DNA of 64,000 bases, taken from the NCBI GenBank assembly GCA_963791145.1, contig CAWBRT010000017.1, positions 186,001-250,000 of the forward strand. The letters are read 5' to 3'. Both the position numbers and the translations under genes were made by a program. Shown here one piece after another: positions 1-8,019 of this stretch. Source of the DNA: CAWBRT01 sp963791145. GTDB taxonomy: Bacteria > Acidobacteriota > Terriglobia > Terriglobales > Acidobacteriaceae. How positions within the stretch are numbered: the stretch's first letter is position 1; each line of letters opens with the position of its first letter. Under the pieces are notes generated by a model. That model was given only the letters and a program-made list of their open reading frames with translations, ran no database searches and was not told where the DNA came from.

Positions 1-99
1 ATTGAGTTGACCTTCAACGGCCGGCCTTTCAAGATCGATGGGCCGATGAACAGAACTCGAAGCCTGACCTTTTCGGCCGCGGCAACCCTGCAGGAATAG
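1..99 (+). CDS. possible 3' end of an unidentified gene (partial)
   Basis: An open frame enters the window at base 1 and stops at the TAG at 97-99, giving 32 residues. No family is recognisable. It could be the tail of a gene lying to the left or chance; only the open frame supports it. Confidence 0.25.
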   Translation: MELTFNGRPFKIDGPMNRTRSLTFSAAATLQE

Positions 100-364
100 C
101 TAATCCCACCCGCAGCGCAGAACTGCGGAACTCCTCTTCGAATACGGCGCTCACGTACCGAATTCCCCGCAAGCTTAATCTTCTCTTTTCCAATTCTGCC
201 GAAGACCGTCTTGACGGCGGAGTTCCTGAGTCCGCCTGAATTCCCGGCTCTCATACTTTCTCAATGCCTCAGCCGAGGGCCTGCTACATGGCGGGACCCC
301 TTGAATATGTTTCCGACGCAACTGTTTGTGTGCGGGAAGAGTACCTGGACCGAGCCGGAACTAA

Positions 365-453
365 AGCGGATTCAAAGTGGGTGTACCCTTCGCTATCACC
401 GCCGGACTGATCGCCCGGCTACTGCACGGGGTATAGCTTCCGCGAATCTGGCC
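365..453. repeat. MITE-like repeat, family B, copy 1 (degenerate)
   Basis: This stretch matches 63142-63232 over about 90 bp with few differences. The left end keeps the GCGGATTC terminal motif. The right end has drifted (GAATCTGG for GAATCCGG), and the flanking TA is present only on the left. It is an older copy of the element that sits cleanly inside a palindrome at 63.1 kb. Confidence 0.75.
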
Positions 454-560
454 TGGCGCTGCTCACCCAGCGGCAGGACTAGGGTTATTACCCTATGTTT
501 CCGAGGTTGTTTATGCGTTACTATTATGTCAGTTAATAGCAAGAACATTTCCTCCCAATT

Positions 561-591
561 AACCCTGCCGGAAACGACAGGGTTCTTTTTT
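561..591 (+). terminator. Rho-independent terminator-like hairpin
   Basis: AACCCTG pairs with CAGGGTT across a 10-nt loop and is followed by CTTTTTT. No clear plus-strand gene precedes it, so it may end a short untranslated RNA or an unrecognised small gene. Confidence 0.6.
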
Positions 592-713
592 GCGGTGATG
601 CCACCTCGGAGCCGACAGTCTGGCAACAAGACGCGGCCTAAGATCAGGCGCATGGAGAGCGGTTATTTCCTATCTGCATCGGCAACAGGCAGGCCGTCGA
701 GCCACGCAATTTT

Positions 714-914
714 CTAGTCCGGCGGCAACGAGCCTGTGTACTTAAGAATATACAAGCCGCTGCTTATGCGCTCCCGGGCGTAGATGATACCGTTCTCGTC
801 ACGATGGCATGGTTCATCTGCGCGGTACCTCCGGGCATTGGTGGGGATGCCGGCCGGAATGTAGTAGCCGATCTCGTCGAGGTGTGGAGGATCTATCGGT
901 ATGCGCTCGCAAGA
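714..914 (-). pseudogene. truncated remnant of an LVIVD-repeat-like protein
   Basis: 66 open codons on the minus strand run directly from the stop codon of the SDR gene (915-917) to a TAG at 714-716, in the same frame. The translation contains DEIGYYIPAG, DENGIIYARE and SSGLYILKYTG. These resemble the last blade of LVIVD-repeat secreted propeller proteins, which typically end in a D-G-(L/I)-(I/V)-Y ... GL-x-I-L-(E/K)-Y-T-G pattern. There is no start codon with a Shine-Dalgarno and the rest of the gene is missing, so a deletion or recombination joint lies at about 915. Recognition is by eye. Confidence 0.5.
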
Positions 915-1691
915 TCATGGATGCCCGATATAGTCCAACCGTCCGCCATCGACCGTGAGGACTTGCCCGGTAATGAAGCCGGATTCCGGCGAAACCAGAA
1001 AAGCCACGGCATGGGCAATTTCTTCCGGCTTGCCGGCACGCCGCACCATGCAGATGGAGGAGAGGCGCTCGATGACCGCCGCCGCCTGCTCTGGAGTGCG
1101 GTTTTGGAAGGTGAGATCGGTGGGCACAAAGCCGGGAGCCACCGCGTTTACAGTGATGCCGTCGGGACCAAGCTCCAAGGCGAAGCGCCGCGTAAGCACG
1201 TTCACCGCGGCCTTGGTTGCCGCATAGTAGGTGGCGCCGGGCAAGGTGGTGCCGAACGCTGCGATGGAGCTGATGTTCACGATGCGGCCGAAGCGCATAG
1301 CCCGCATGCCGGGTACCACGGCGCGGGTGATGTGTACAACGCCGTCGACGTTGGTGCGCCGCATGGACTCCATCTGGGAGTAGTCGAACTCCATCATGTC
1401 GCCGCGCCGGGTGATGCCGGCGTTGTTGACCAGGATGGCGATGGGCCCGAGTTGGCGCTCGACGCGTTCGACCATGGCGCCGACCGCGCCGGCGTCGCCG
1501 ACATCGGCTCCAACGGCCAGCGCCCGCCCGCCGGTGTCGATGATCTGCTTGGCTACCGCTTCGGCCTCAGCAGCGCGTCCGAGGTAATTGACGGCTACGG
1601 CGGCGCCCTCGCGGGCAAGCCGCAGGGCAATGGCTCGCCCAATGCCGCGCGAGCCGCCGGTTACCAGAGCAATCTTTCCTTCCAGAGTCAT
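915..1691 (-). CDS. SDR-family NAD(P)-dependent oxidoreductase (FabG-like)
   Basis: 258 aa, the usual length of a classical short-chain dehydrogenase/reductase. The Rossmann motif TGGSRGIG lies near residue 11, NNAG near residue 89, the catalytic YxxxK as YYAATK, and the family-typical end FITGQVLTVDGG is present. The reaction should be reversible oxidation of a hydroxyl to a keto group in the cytosol; the substrate cannot be read from sequence. It stands alone on the minus strand. The 66-codon remnant of another gene follows its stop directly and in frame. FabG itself is usually in a fab cluster, so a catabolic alcohol dehydrogenase is more likely here. Confidence 0.9.
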   Translation of the reverse strand: MTLEGKIALVTGGSRGIGRAIALRLAREGAAVAVNYLGRAAEAEAVAKQIIDTGGRALAVGADVGDAGAVGAMVERVERQLGPIAILVNNAGITRRGDMMEFDYSQMESMRRTNVDGVVHITRAVVPGMRAMRFGRIVNISSIAAFGTTLPGATYYAATKAAVNVLTRRFALELGPDGITVNAVAPGFVPTDLTFQNRTPEQAAAVIERLSSICMVRRAGKPEEIAHAVAFLVSPESGFITGQVLTVDGGRLDYIGHP

Positions 1692-1799
1692 GGCCGAACA
1701 TTATGGCATACAGGTGGCAAAAAGCAGCAATGACCGCGCCCCTGGCCGCATTTCAGTCCGGCGCCTTGTTTGCTTTAGACTGCTAGAAGCGCAGTTCCA

Positions 1800-3125
1800 G
1801 TGGAAAGCATCCAACGGAGATGCTGCTCGATTCCACCGTCCGGCGGTCCACAGTTGCCTGAAATCGTCAATGGAAAGCAATTCCGGAATGCCGCGATTGT
1901 CATCATCGTCGGCGTCCTGGCCACAACCTTGTCACAGCCGCAGGTGCTGGCGCGCATTCCGCTGCAGAACCTGCTCAAGAACGAGCTGCACGTCGACCGG
2001 GCGGCCAACGCGGCCTTCTTCTTCTGGGCCGGCCTGGCCTGGTACTTCAAGCCGTTCGCCGGCATCTTTACCGATGCCTTCCCGATCTTCGGCAGCCGCC
2101 GCAAGAGCTACCTGCTGATCAGCACCTCGCTGGCAGTGGCCGGCTGGGTCTGGCTGGAGTTCACGCCGCACGCATACGGCAAGCTGCTGCTGGTGTGCAT
2201 CGTCATCAACGCCTTCATGGTGGTGGCGAGCACGGTGGTGGGCGGCTACATGGTCGAGATCGCGCAGGCCACGGCGGGCTCGGGACGGCTGACGGCGATC
2301 CGGCAGCTGGTGTCGCAGGCGTGCTTCATCTTCATCGGCCCGACGGCCGGGTTTCTGGCCAGCATCGCCTTCGGCTGGACGGCCGCGGCTTGCGGTGGCG
2401 TCATGTTCCTGCTGGTGCCGGCGACCATCTTCTTTCTGCACGAGAAGCGCATACGAATCAATTCGCGCCAACTGCTGGACAACGCCGGCAAGCAACTGGC
2501 CAATATCGCTTCGGCGAAGACCATGTGGGCGGCGGCCGGACTGATGGCGCTGTTCTATGCCGCCCCCGGCTTCTCCACCGCGCTTTTCTATAAGCAGCAG
2601 AACGAACTGCACATGAACACCCAGGCGCAAGGCCTGCTGCAGCTCATCGCGGGCATCACGGGAGTGGTGGCTGCCCTGGGATACGGGTACGCCTGCCGCC
2701 GCTTAACCTGCGCACCTTGCTGCTGTGGTGCATGAGCGTTGGGCGCGGTGGCCAACCTCGGATACCTGTTCTATTCCAGCGTCGGCCAGGCGCAGTTCAT
2801 AGAAGGCCTTAACGGTTTCGGCTACTCGCTGGCCGAGTTGGCGCTGATGGATCTGGCGGTGCGCGCTACGCCCGCCGGCAGCGAAGGCCTGGGCTTCTCG
2901 CTGATGATGAGCGTGCGCAATCTTGCTCTCTTCGGCACCGACTGGTTCGGCTCGAAGCTGCTGGAGCAATTCCAGGTTCCCTTTTCGTCGCTGGTCATCG
3001 CCAATGCCGCCACCACCCTGATCACCGTGCCGCTGGTCTTGCTGCTCCCCAGAATCCTGGTCAGTAAGAAGGACGCCGAGCCTCCGGCGGAGCCACCCGC
3101 TCTCAGAACAGTCCCGCAGGAGTAA
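1800..3125 (+). CDS. BT1-like MFS transporter (frameshifted)
   Basis: Two pieces in different frames (1800-2735 and from 2739) form one membrane protein of about 440 aa. The first carries WYFKPFAGIFTDAFPIFG and RRKSYLL, matching the K-P-x-x-G-x-x-(S/T)-D-x-F-P-(I/L)-x-G-x-R-R signature of the folate/biopterin (BT1) branch of the major facilitator superfamily. The second has typical late transmembrane helices such as LVIANAATTLITVPLVLLL. Two indels, near 2700 and at the GGG at about 2741, separate them; removing one G restores VGAVANLGYL. The substrate is unknown. The start is uncertain because no clear RBS is visible and the first 25 residues look non-coding. Confidence 0.75.
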
Positions 3126-3237
3126 GCGACCAAAGGCGAATCAGGTGCCTGGCCCAACGAAACCCTGCTGGAATTTACCTTGCAGCAAGAGGCCAGAATA
3201 CCGCTCGCGGCGGTACCGGAGACTTAAGACAACAAAC

Positions 3238-3277
3238 CCACCCTAGTCGCAACAACGGCGACGAGGGTGGGGCACCC
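3238..3277. repeat. palindromic repeat, GGTGGGGCACC family (family 2)
   Basis: CCCACCCT and AGGGTGGG flank an inner GTCGC/GCGAC stem, and the copy ends in GGGGCACC like the family members at 22.7, 24.4, 33.3, 34.0 and 39.7 kb. It lies in the 197-bp gap between convergent genes, where it could also stop transcription. Confidence 0.7.
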
Positions 3278-3322
3278 GATCTGCTTTTCAATCTCAAATC
3301 AAAAATCGAAAATCTTAAATCT

Positions 3323-4924
3323 CTAGTGCCAGGCCCACTCCAGGAATCCGGGCTTCACGTCGGTCATGGCATTGACAATCAGCTCCACCAGGCCACCGTA
3401 GAGGATCTGGTGTTTGTCCCACAGTCCCTAATAGGAGAACAGGTCGCGCATCTGGCCCTTGCAGTTGCTGCAGGGCGCGCAGACGTACTTGGGGATGGAC
3501 GGATCGAGGCAATCGCCGAAGGCGTTCAGCACCTGCTCCAGCTTCTTGCGCCCGGAGACCTGGAAGCGCCAATCGGTAAAGTTGTTGGGCGACATGATGG
3601 CGAAGCCGCTGCCGCCGCCGCAGCAGTAGTTGTTGACGCCGTGCGGCTCCATCTCGCGGAACTGCGGCGCGATGCGGCGCAGGATCTCGCGCTGCGGCTC
3701 GACCACGCCCATCAGCCGAACCATGTTGCAGGGATCGTGCAGCGTGACCGGAAAATCATTGCGCGAGGGATCGAGGTTGAGCTTGCCGCTCAACACAATG
3801 TCGCGCAGTACGGTCATGGCGCTTTCGCGCGGGATGTTCAGCTCGCCCATCAGGATGCGGTCAGCGATGACGCTGAGCGCCTTGTGGGCATGCCCGCATT
3901 CGCCCAGCAGCATCTTCTTCACTTTGAGCTTCCTGGCCGCCTCGGCGTGCTTGAGGGCGACGCGCGCAAACTGCGCATCGTCATACCACAGTCCGTAATT
4001 GATGGAGTCGTAGCCGACCAGCTCCGAGGACATCGTCCAGCTCACGCCGGCGGCGTTCAGAATGACGGCAAAGGCGCCCGGATTCTCCGGCCAGGCCATG
4101 ATTTCCCCGGCATTGTGCAGCACCAGGTATTCGGCGCCTTCCACGTCCCATGGCGTATGGACTTCGAGGCCGGTCTTCTCGCTCATCTCCTCGTCGATGA
4201 ACTCCATGTTGTCCTTCACCGCCGCCGGATTCATGCCGGTCGACGAGCCGGTCTTCAACTGCTTCATCGATCCCTGGTCATGGATCTCCTTGGCCGAGAT
4301 GCCCATCTCCATGCTGAAGATCTTGCGCAGCTCGTGCGCCACCAAGCCGTTGTCGGCGCCGATGGGGCAGGTCTGGGCGCAGCGGCGGCAGAGATTGCAG
4401 CGGTAGGACAATTCGGCCAGGCGCGCCACCATGGGCCAGTTCAGCTCGATGTCGCCGCGCTGCCAACGCGTGAGCAGGCCGCCGTGCTTGACGTACTTGA
4501 AGTAGAGGCGGCGCAGAATTTCGCTGCGGAAGATCGGCCGGTAGAGTTCGTTGCGTCCGCTAGCCTCGTAGATATGGCAGGAATCGGAGCAGGTCTGGCA
4601 GCGGGTGCAGTGCTCCATGGTCAGCAGGAGCGGCTGCAGGAAGGTCCAGTTGTTCTCCTTGGTGAACAGCTTCTCGACGCCGGCCAGAAACTTCTTTACC
4701 AGTTCGTCTTCCTCTTCCTTCGACTTGGGCCGAGGGAGATTCAGTGCGCAGGTGCCGTCGAGCGTGCACTCGCACTTCGCCAGCGTCTGAGCGTTGATAG
4801 CGGCGAAGGCGGGGCCCTCCTGCGGGCCGAGCACCTCGGGCAACGGTTTCAACTCGCTCTTGTCGAGCTCGGTCAGCGGCTGCGAATCGCGGCGCGAAAC
4901 GTCGCGGATGTTTACGTCTTTCAT
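3323..4924 (-). CDS. DsrK/TmcB-like heterodisulfide-reductase-type Fe-S protein, with in-frame TAG
   Basis: The frame from ATG 4924 encodes about 500 aa to a TAG at 3428-3430, then 34 more sense codons in the same frame to a second TAG at 3323. HdrD/DsrK family features: two ferredoxin motifs (CTRCQTCSDSC and CNLCRRCAQTC), GECGH, a first CCG-type cysteine (HDPCN), the active-site CCGGGSGF, and CAPCSNCKGQ. By analogy with TmcB and DsrK it carries a special [4Fe-4S] centre that exchanges electrons with a thiol/disulfide such as DsrC. Its start overlaps the stop of the cytochrome b gene upstream by ATGA. The residues after the TAG (LWDKHQILYGGLVELIVNAM) look like genuine protein, so the TAG is probably a sequencing error or a recent nonsense mutation. 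Confidence 0.85.
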
Positions 4925-5903
4925 TGGCGCACCTCTTGATTCGCAGTCCCAGTGCCTGCCGCTTTCGATTGGGCTCCCGCCGCGCCACTGGCGTGTGTGG
5001 CCACAACTGCCGCGGGCGCAGTTGCCGTGGGGTTGGTGGTGGCAACATCCAGCCAGGTTCTTCCCGCTCCGGCAGTGACGTGCGGCGCCGACCAAGTGGG
5101 CTTGTAGCTCAGGTACTCGGCAATGTGCTTCGAGATCTGCGCGTTGTTCGGTGCATCATCCCAGCGCACGGTGTGATAGGTGAAGTACTTGGCGACGAAG
5201 TGCGCCATGTGCGTGTAAGGAATGTAAGCGGCGATCACCGCGCCGAGCATGAGTCCGGCGGAAGCCAAGGCAGGCAGTCGCATGGAGGTATCAAAGGTAA
5301 GCAGAGCGCGGGCAAAGTCGTCGAGCCCGGGCATGGGCCCGGTCAGGCGGCCGGCGAATACCAACGCACAGGCCAGAGCGAATGCTCCGACGTTAACGAG
5401 ATCGCCGACGCCGCTATAGTTGCGCAGCTCAGGGTCGGTGAGCCTGCGCCAAAAGAGCGCGGTTCCGCCCACGATGGTCAGCGCAAGTCCGCTCCAGGCG
5501 AAGAGACGGGCAACCACAAACAAGACGCCCCGACACTGCCGAGAATGCCGCCGGCCACACCCAGCAGGGCGGCGCCGATCAGCAGGTAGAGTCCGAAGTG
5601 AAAGGGAAAGGAGCGATACCAGAGCTTGCGGTTGAACTCCCAGAGCCCTTTTAACAGCAGCATCTCGGGAATCATGAAGCTGAGTTCGCCGGCAAGGTTC
5701 GGGCGGCGATCTTTCTTCCACCACTCGCTTTCCTCGAAGTAGGAACCGCCGTGGCGCACTCGCTCTGGGGCCTCATGCGGAACGGGATAGAGTTCCCAGC
5801 GAAGATGCACGGGCAGGCGCGAGTATTGCAGGACGCGGCGAACACAGCCGATCGCAAATACCAGTACGCCTGCGTAAATCAGCAGGAAAACCAAGGCTGT
5901 CAT
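4921..5903 (-). CDS. DsrM/TmcC-like membrane cytochrome b subunit (one frameshift)
   Basis: Two pieces in different frames form one integral membrane protein of about 325 aa: TALVFLLIYAGVLVFAIG then MIPEMLLLKGLWEFNRKLWY and FHFGLYLLIGAALLGVAGG, followed after an indel near 5525 by FVVARLFAWSGLALTIVGG and later helices. The pattern fits the NarI/DsrM/TmcC family, which oxidises quinol with two b hemes and passes electrons to a DsrK/TmcB partner; that partner follows with an ATGA overlap. An Ala/Thr-rich soluble tail of about 45 residues is unusual. Start chosen: ATG 5903, behind GGGTGGG; a GTG at 5921 is an alternative. Confidence 0.8.
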
Positions 5904-6035
5904 GTATGAATCCCACCCCACTCTTGCAGATTTCGAACGTACTGATTGCAGACTGAACGAAGCCGTGCCCTGATACGAATCGGATCATTCGAACATTCTG
6001 CAACTACGCTTATCCGGCCAGCTCCACCACGCCCG

Positions 6036-7430
6036 TCACCTGCCGCGCGCGATAGCGCCGGGCAAGGCCAAGACCGCCGCCGCCCACTCCGGCGTCGCCC
6101 TGGCGTGCACATGCGTGTAGCTGGCCCAAACGTTGTTCGCGATCACCCCATCGCGTTTGTCGCGGACGCCGGTGCCACGCTGGACCGCACAGGCGGTCTG
6201 CGGAGCGTCCGACGCCAAAGCTACGCGCGAATAATGAAATTCATGCCCGCGCAGCACGGTTCCAAGCGGGTAGAACGGATTCTCTCTATCGACCGTCATC
6301 TCGACGTAGCCGTGGCCCTGCGGAGCGCTGCCGACTTCCACCTCGAATGGCAGAACGCCCGCCATGGCATGGCGCTTGCCGTCCCAGCGAATAGCGCGAG
6401 AGAGCAGCATCAGCCCGCCACACTCGGCATAGATGGGCAGGCCGCTGGCGGCAGCCTGCGCCAGCGATTGGCGGAACGCACTATTGGCTTCGAGTGCGGC
6501 GGCGTGCACCTCGGGGAATCCGCCGCCGATATAGACGGCGTCGACATCGCGTGGAAGAGCCGAATCGCGCAAGGCGGAAACGAACTCCAACTCAGCGCCG
6601 GCCTGCCGCAGGGCTTCCAGATTGTCTTCGTAATAAAAGCTGAAGGCGGCATCGCGAATGACGGCGATGCGTAGCGCAGATTTGGGCGCGCCTGCCAGAG
6701 CGGGGCTTGATACGTGCGCAGACGGTAGAGCATCTACCTCGGCCGCGATCTCTCTTATGCGAGCCAGGTCGAGGTGGGCCGCGATCTCGTCTAGCGCCGC
6801 CGGCAACTGTGCGACGGCCGGGTGATCTTCGGGAGTCACGAGTCCGAGGTGCCGCTGCGGCAAGGCCTCGCTGCGCAACTTCGGGATAGCACCGACGACG
6901 GGAATGCCGCAGGCCTGCTCGATGGCTTCGCGTACGACCTTTTCGTGACGCTTGCTGGCGACACAATTCAGAATCACGCCGGCAATGCGCAAATCGGGAT
7001 CGAGATGCTGGCATCCCATCACCAGCGCCGCCGCCGTGCGCGTCATCTTGGTAACGTTCAGAACCAGCAGAACCGGCGCTCGCAACGCCTTGGCCAGCTC
7101 CGCCGTGCTGTGCGTGCCGGAGGCGTCCATGCCGTCGAAGAGCCCGCGGTTGCCTTCAACGAGGTTAAAGCCGTTGTGAGTGGCGTTGGCGGCAAACGAT
7201 TGCACCGCGCCGTCAAAGCCCATCAGCCAGGTATCGAGGTTGCGGGCCGGCGCCCCGGAGACAAAGGAGAGCCAGGCGGCGTCGATGTAATCAGGACCTT
7301 TCTTAAAGGCGCGCACCTCGACCTCACCGGGGTTCCCCGTGGGGGAGTCCCGCAAAGCGCGCAGCAGGGCCAGGGAGACGATCGACTTGCCGGAGTCTCC
7401 CGCCATCCCCGCGATGACCAGCCGCGACAT
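6036..7430 (-). CDS. dsrN: DsrN, siroheme amidase (cobyrinate a,c-diamide synthase family)
   Basis: 464 aa. The N-terminal ATPase domain has a P-loop (GDSGKS near residue 12) and KKGPDYIDAAW; the C-terminal class I glutamine amidotransferase domain has the nucleophile in YAECGGLM and a SYTHVH end. CbiA enzymes amidate cobyrinate; when encoded with dsrAB the family member is DsrN, which amidates siroheme to siro(heme)amide for DsrAB. It lies in the dsr cluster between dsrD and the TmcBC-like pair. Start ATG 7430 was preferred because the family begins MSRLxIAG; an upstream GTG at 7463 is possible. The loop DSPTGNPGEVEV after residue 27 is Pro/Gly rich and longer than I expect. Confidence 0.88.
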   Translation of the reverse strand: MSRLVIAGMAGDSGKSIVSLALLRALRDSPTGNPGEVEVRAFKKGPDYIDAAWLSFVSGAPARNLDTWLMGFDGAVQSFAANATHNGFNLVEGNRGLFDGMDASGTHSTAELAKALRAPVLLVLNVTKMTRTAAALVMGCQHLDPDLRIAGVILNCVASKRHEKVVREAIEQACGIPVVGAIPKLRSEALPQRHLGLVTPEDHPAVAQLPAALDEIAAHLDLARIREIAAEVDALPSAHVSSPALAGAPKSALRIAVIRDAAFSFYYEDNLEALRQAGAELEFVSALRDSALPRDVDAVYIGGGFPEVHAAALEANSAFRQSLAQAAASGLPIYAECGGLMLLSRAIRWDGKRHAMAGVLPFEVEVGSAPQGHGYVEMTVDRENPFYPLGTVLRGHEFHYSRVALASDAPQTACAVQRGTGVRDKRDGVIANNVWASYTHVHARATPEWAAAVLALPGAIARGR

Positions 7431-7500
7431 GTTTGAGGTACGCTTCACTACCGAGTCCACCACCTTCTTATACTTATATGTGCTGTTTCCTGATTCAGTG

Positions 7501-7577
7501 CGTCATCCTGAGTGAGCCGCCGCCCTCTGCTCAGCCGCATCCGTTGCGGCTGGGCGGCGGCGAATCGAAGGATCTGC
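7501..7577. repeat. GTCATCCTGAG/CGAAGGATC repeat (family 3), copy 1
   Basis: Begins GTCATCCTGAGTGAG, contains a large GC hairpin (CCGCCGCCC ... GGGCGGCGG), and ends CGAATCGAAGGATCTGCAG. The same ends in reverse order appear at 39754-39801. Confidence 0.65.
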
Positions 7578-7621
7578 AGTTTCTTCTCTGACGCTTGGTT
7601 CGACTGCCCAACTGCAGGTCC

Positions 7622-7735
7622 CTCGACTCGGCCGCGATCAGGAACTCCTACGAAAAATCGTGCCAGCTTCGGCTGAAAGAAAACTGTTTTGCGAAAAGCC
7701 CTTCTGTCGCGGCCTCGCTCGGGATGACGCCCCAT
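7622..7735. repeat. family 3 repeat, copy 2
   Basis: Starts CCCTCGACTCGGCCGCGATCAGGAAC and ends CTCGCTCGGGATGACGCC. These ends match those at 39.53-39.61 kb. Confidence 0.5.
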
Positions 7736-7759
7736 AGGAGGAACTCGCGTCTTCCCGTT

Positions 7760-8002
7760 TCAGCCCTGGGGGTTCTTGGGCGGCAACTGGATGTAGGAGC
7801 CACCGAGGTAGCTGTAAACGCAGCGGCCGGAATCGATGAGGATGCGGATGGACTGCTTACAAAGGTCTTTTGAGCAGTCGGCGCCGTACTTGGCGATCAT
7901 GGCCTTGGTCACGTCGCCGGGCTTCAGGTTCTTCTTGCCTTCGGCATCGGCGATGTATTTGTACATCTCTTCGGCCACTACTTCCGGAGTAAGGTCAGAC
8001 AT
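7760..8002 (-). CDS. dsrD: DsrD, small dsr-associated winged-helix protein
   Basis: 80 aa, the typical DsrD size (about 78). The sequence (EVVAEEMYKYIADAEG, KNLKPGDVTKAMIAKYGADCSKDLCKQ cut here into its parts, and CVYSYLGGSYIQLP) matches the family. DsrD is a winged-helix protein described as an activator of DsrAB and used as a marker of reductive dsr operons. It follows the CobA fusion gene after 17 bp, away from dsrAB, whereas in classical sulfate reducers it directly follows dsrB. Start ATG 8002 follows GAAGGGA. Confidence 0.93.
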   Translation of the reverse strand: MSDLTPEVVAEEMYKYIADAEGKKNLKPGDVTKAMIAKYGADCSKDLCKQSIRILIDSGRCVYSYLGGSYIQLPPKNPQG

Positions 8003-8019
8003 TATATGAATCCCTTCTC

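Larger units (their letters stand above)
100..713. other. intergenic region without a convincing gene
   Basis: Open frames exist on both strands but have no recognisable family, no ribosome-binding site and unnatural composition. The stretch holds a MITE-like repeat copy (365-453) and a plus-strand hairpin followed by T residues (561-591). Confidence 0.5.
7431..7759. other. intergenic region in the dsr cluster with repeats
   Basis: A 329-bp gap between dsrD and dsrN, without a supported gene, holding two copies of the GTCATCCTGAG ... GGATC repeat family. It may separate dsrN and the TmcBC-like pair from the main dsr transcript. Confidence 0.6.

Noticed and set aside
211..717. 168-aa plus-strand open frame (and an 85-aa frame on the other strand)
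   Set aside because: They run through a terminator hairpin and a MITE-like repeat, have no RBS, and show no recognisable protein features.
804..1733. 309-aa plus-strand open frame opposite the SDR gene
   Set aside because: It is a shadow of the SDR: His/Asp/Gly-rich antisense composition and no conserved motif.
3326..4939. 537-aa plus-strand open frame opposite the tmcB-like gene
   Set aside because: The minus strand carries unmistakable Fe-S and CCG motifs; the plus-strand frame is antisense noise of high-GC DNA.
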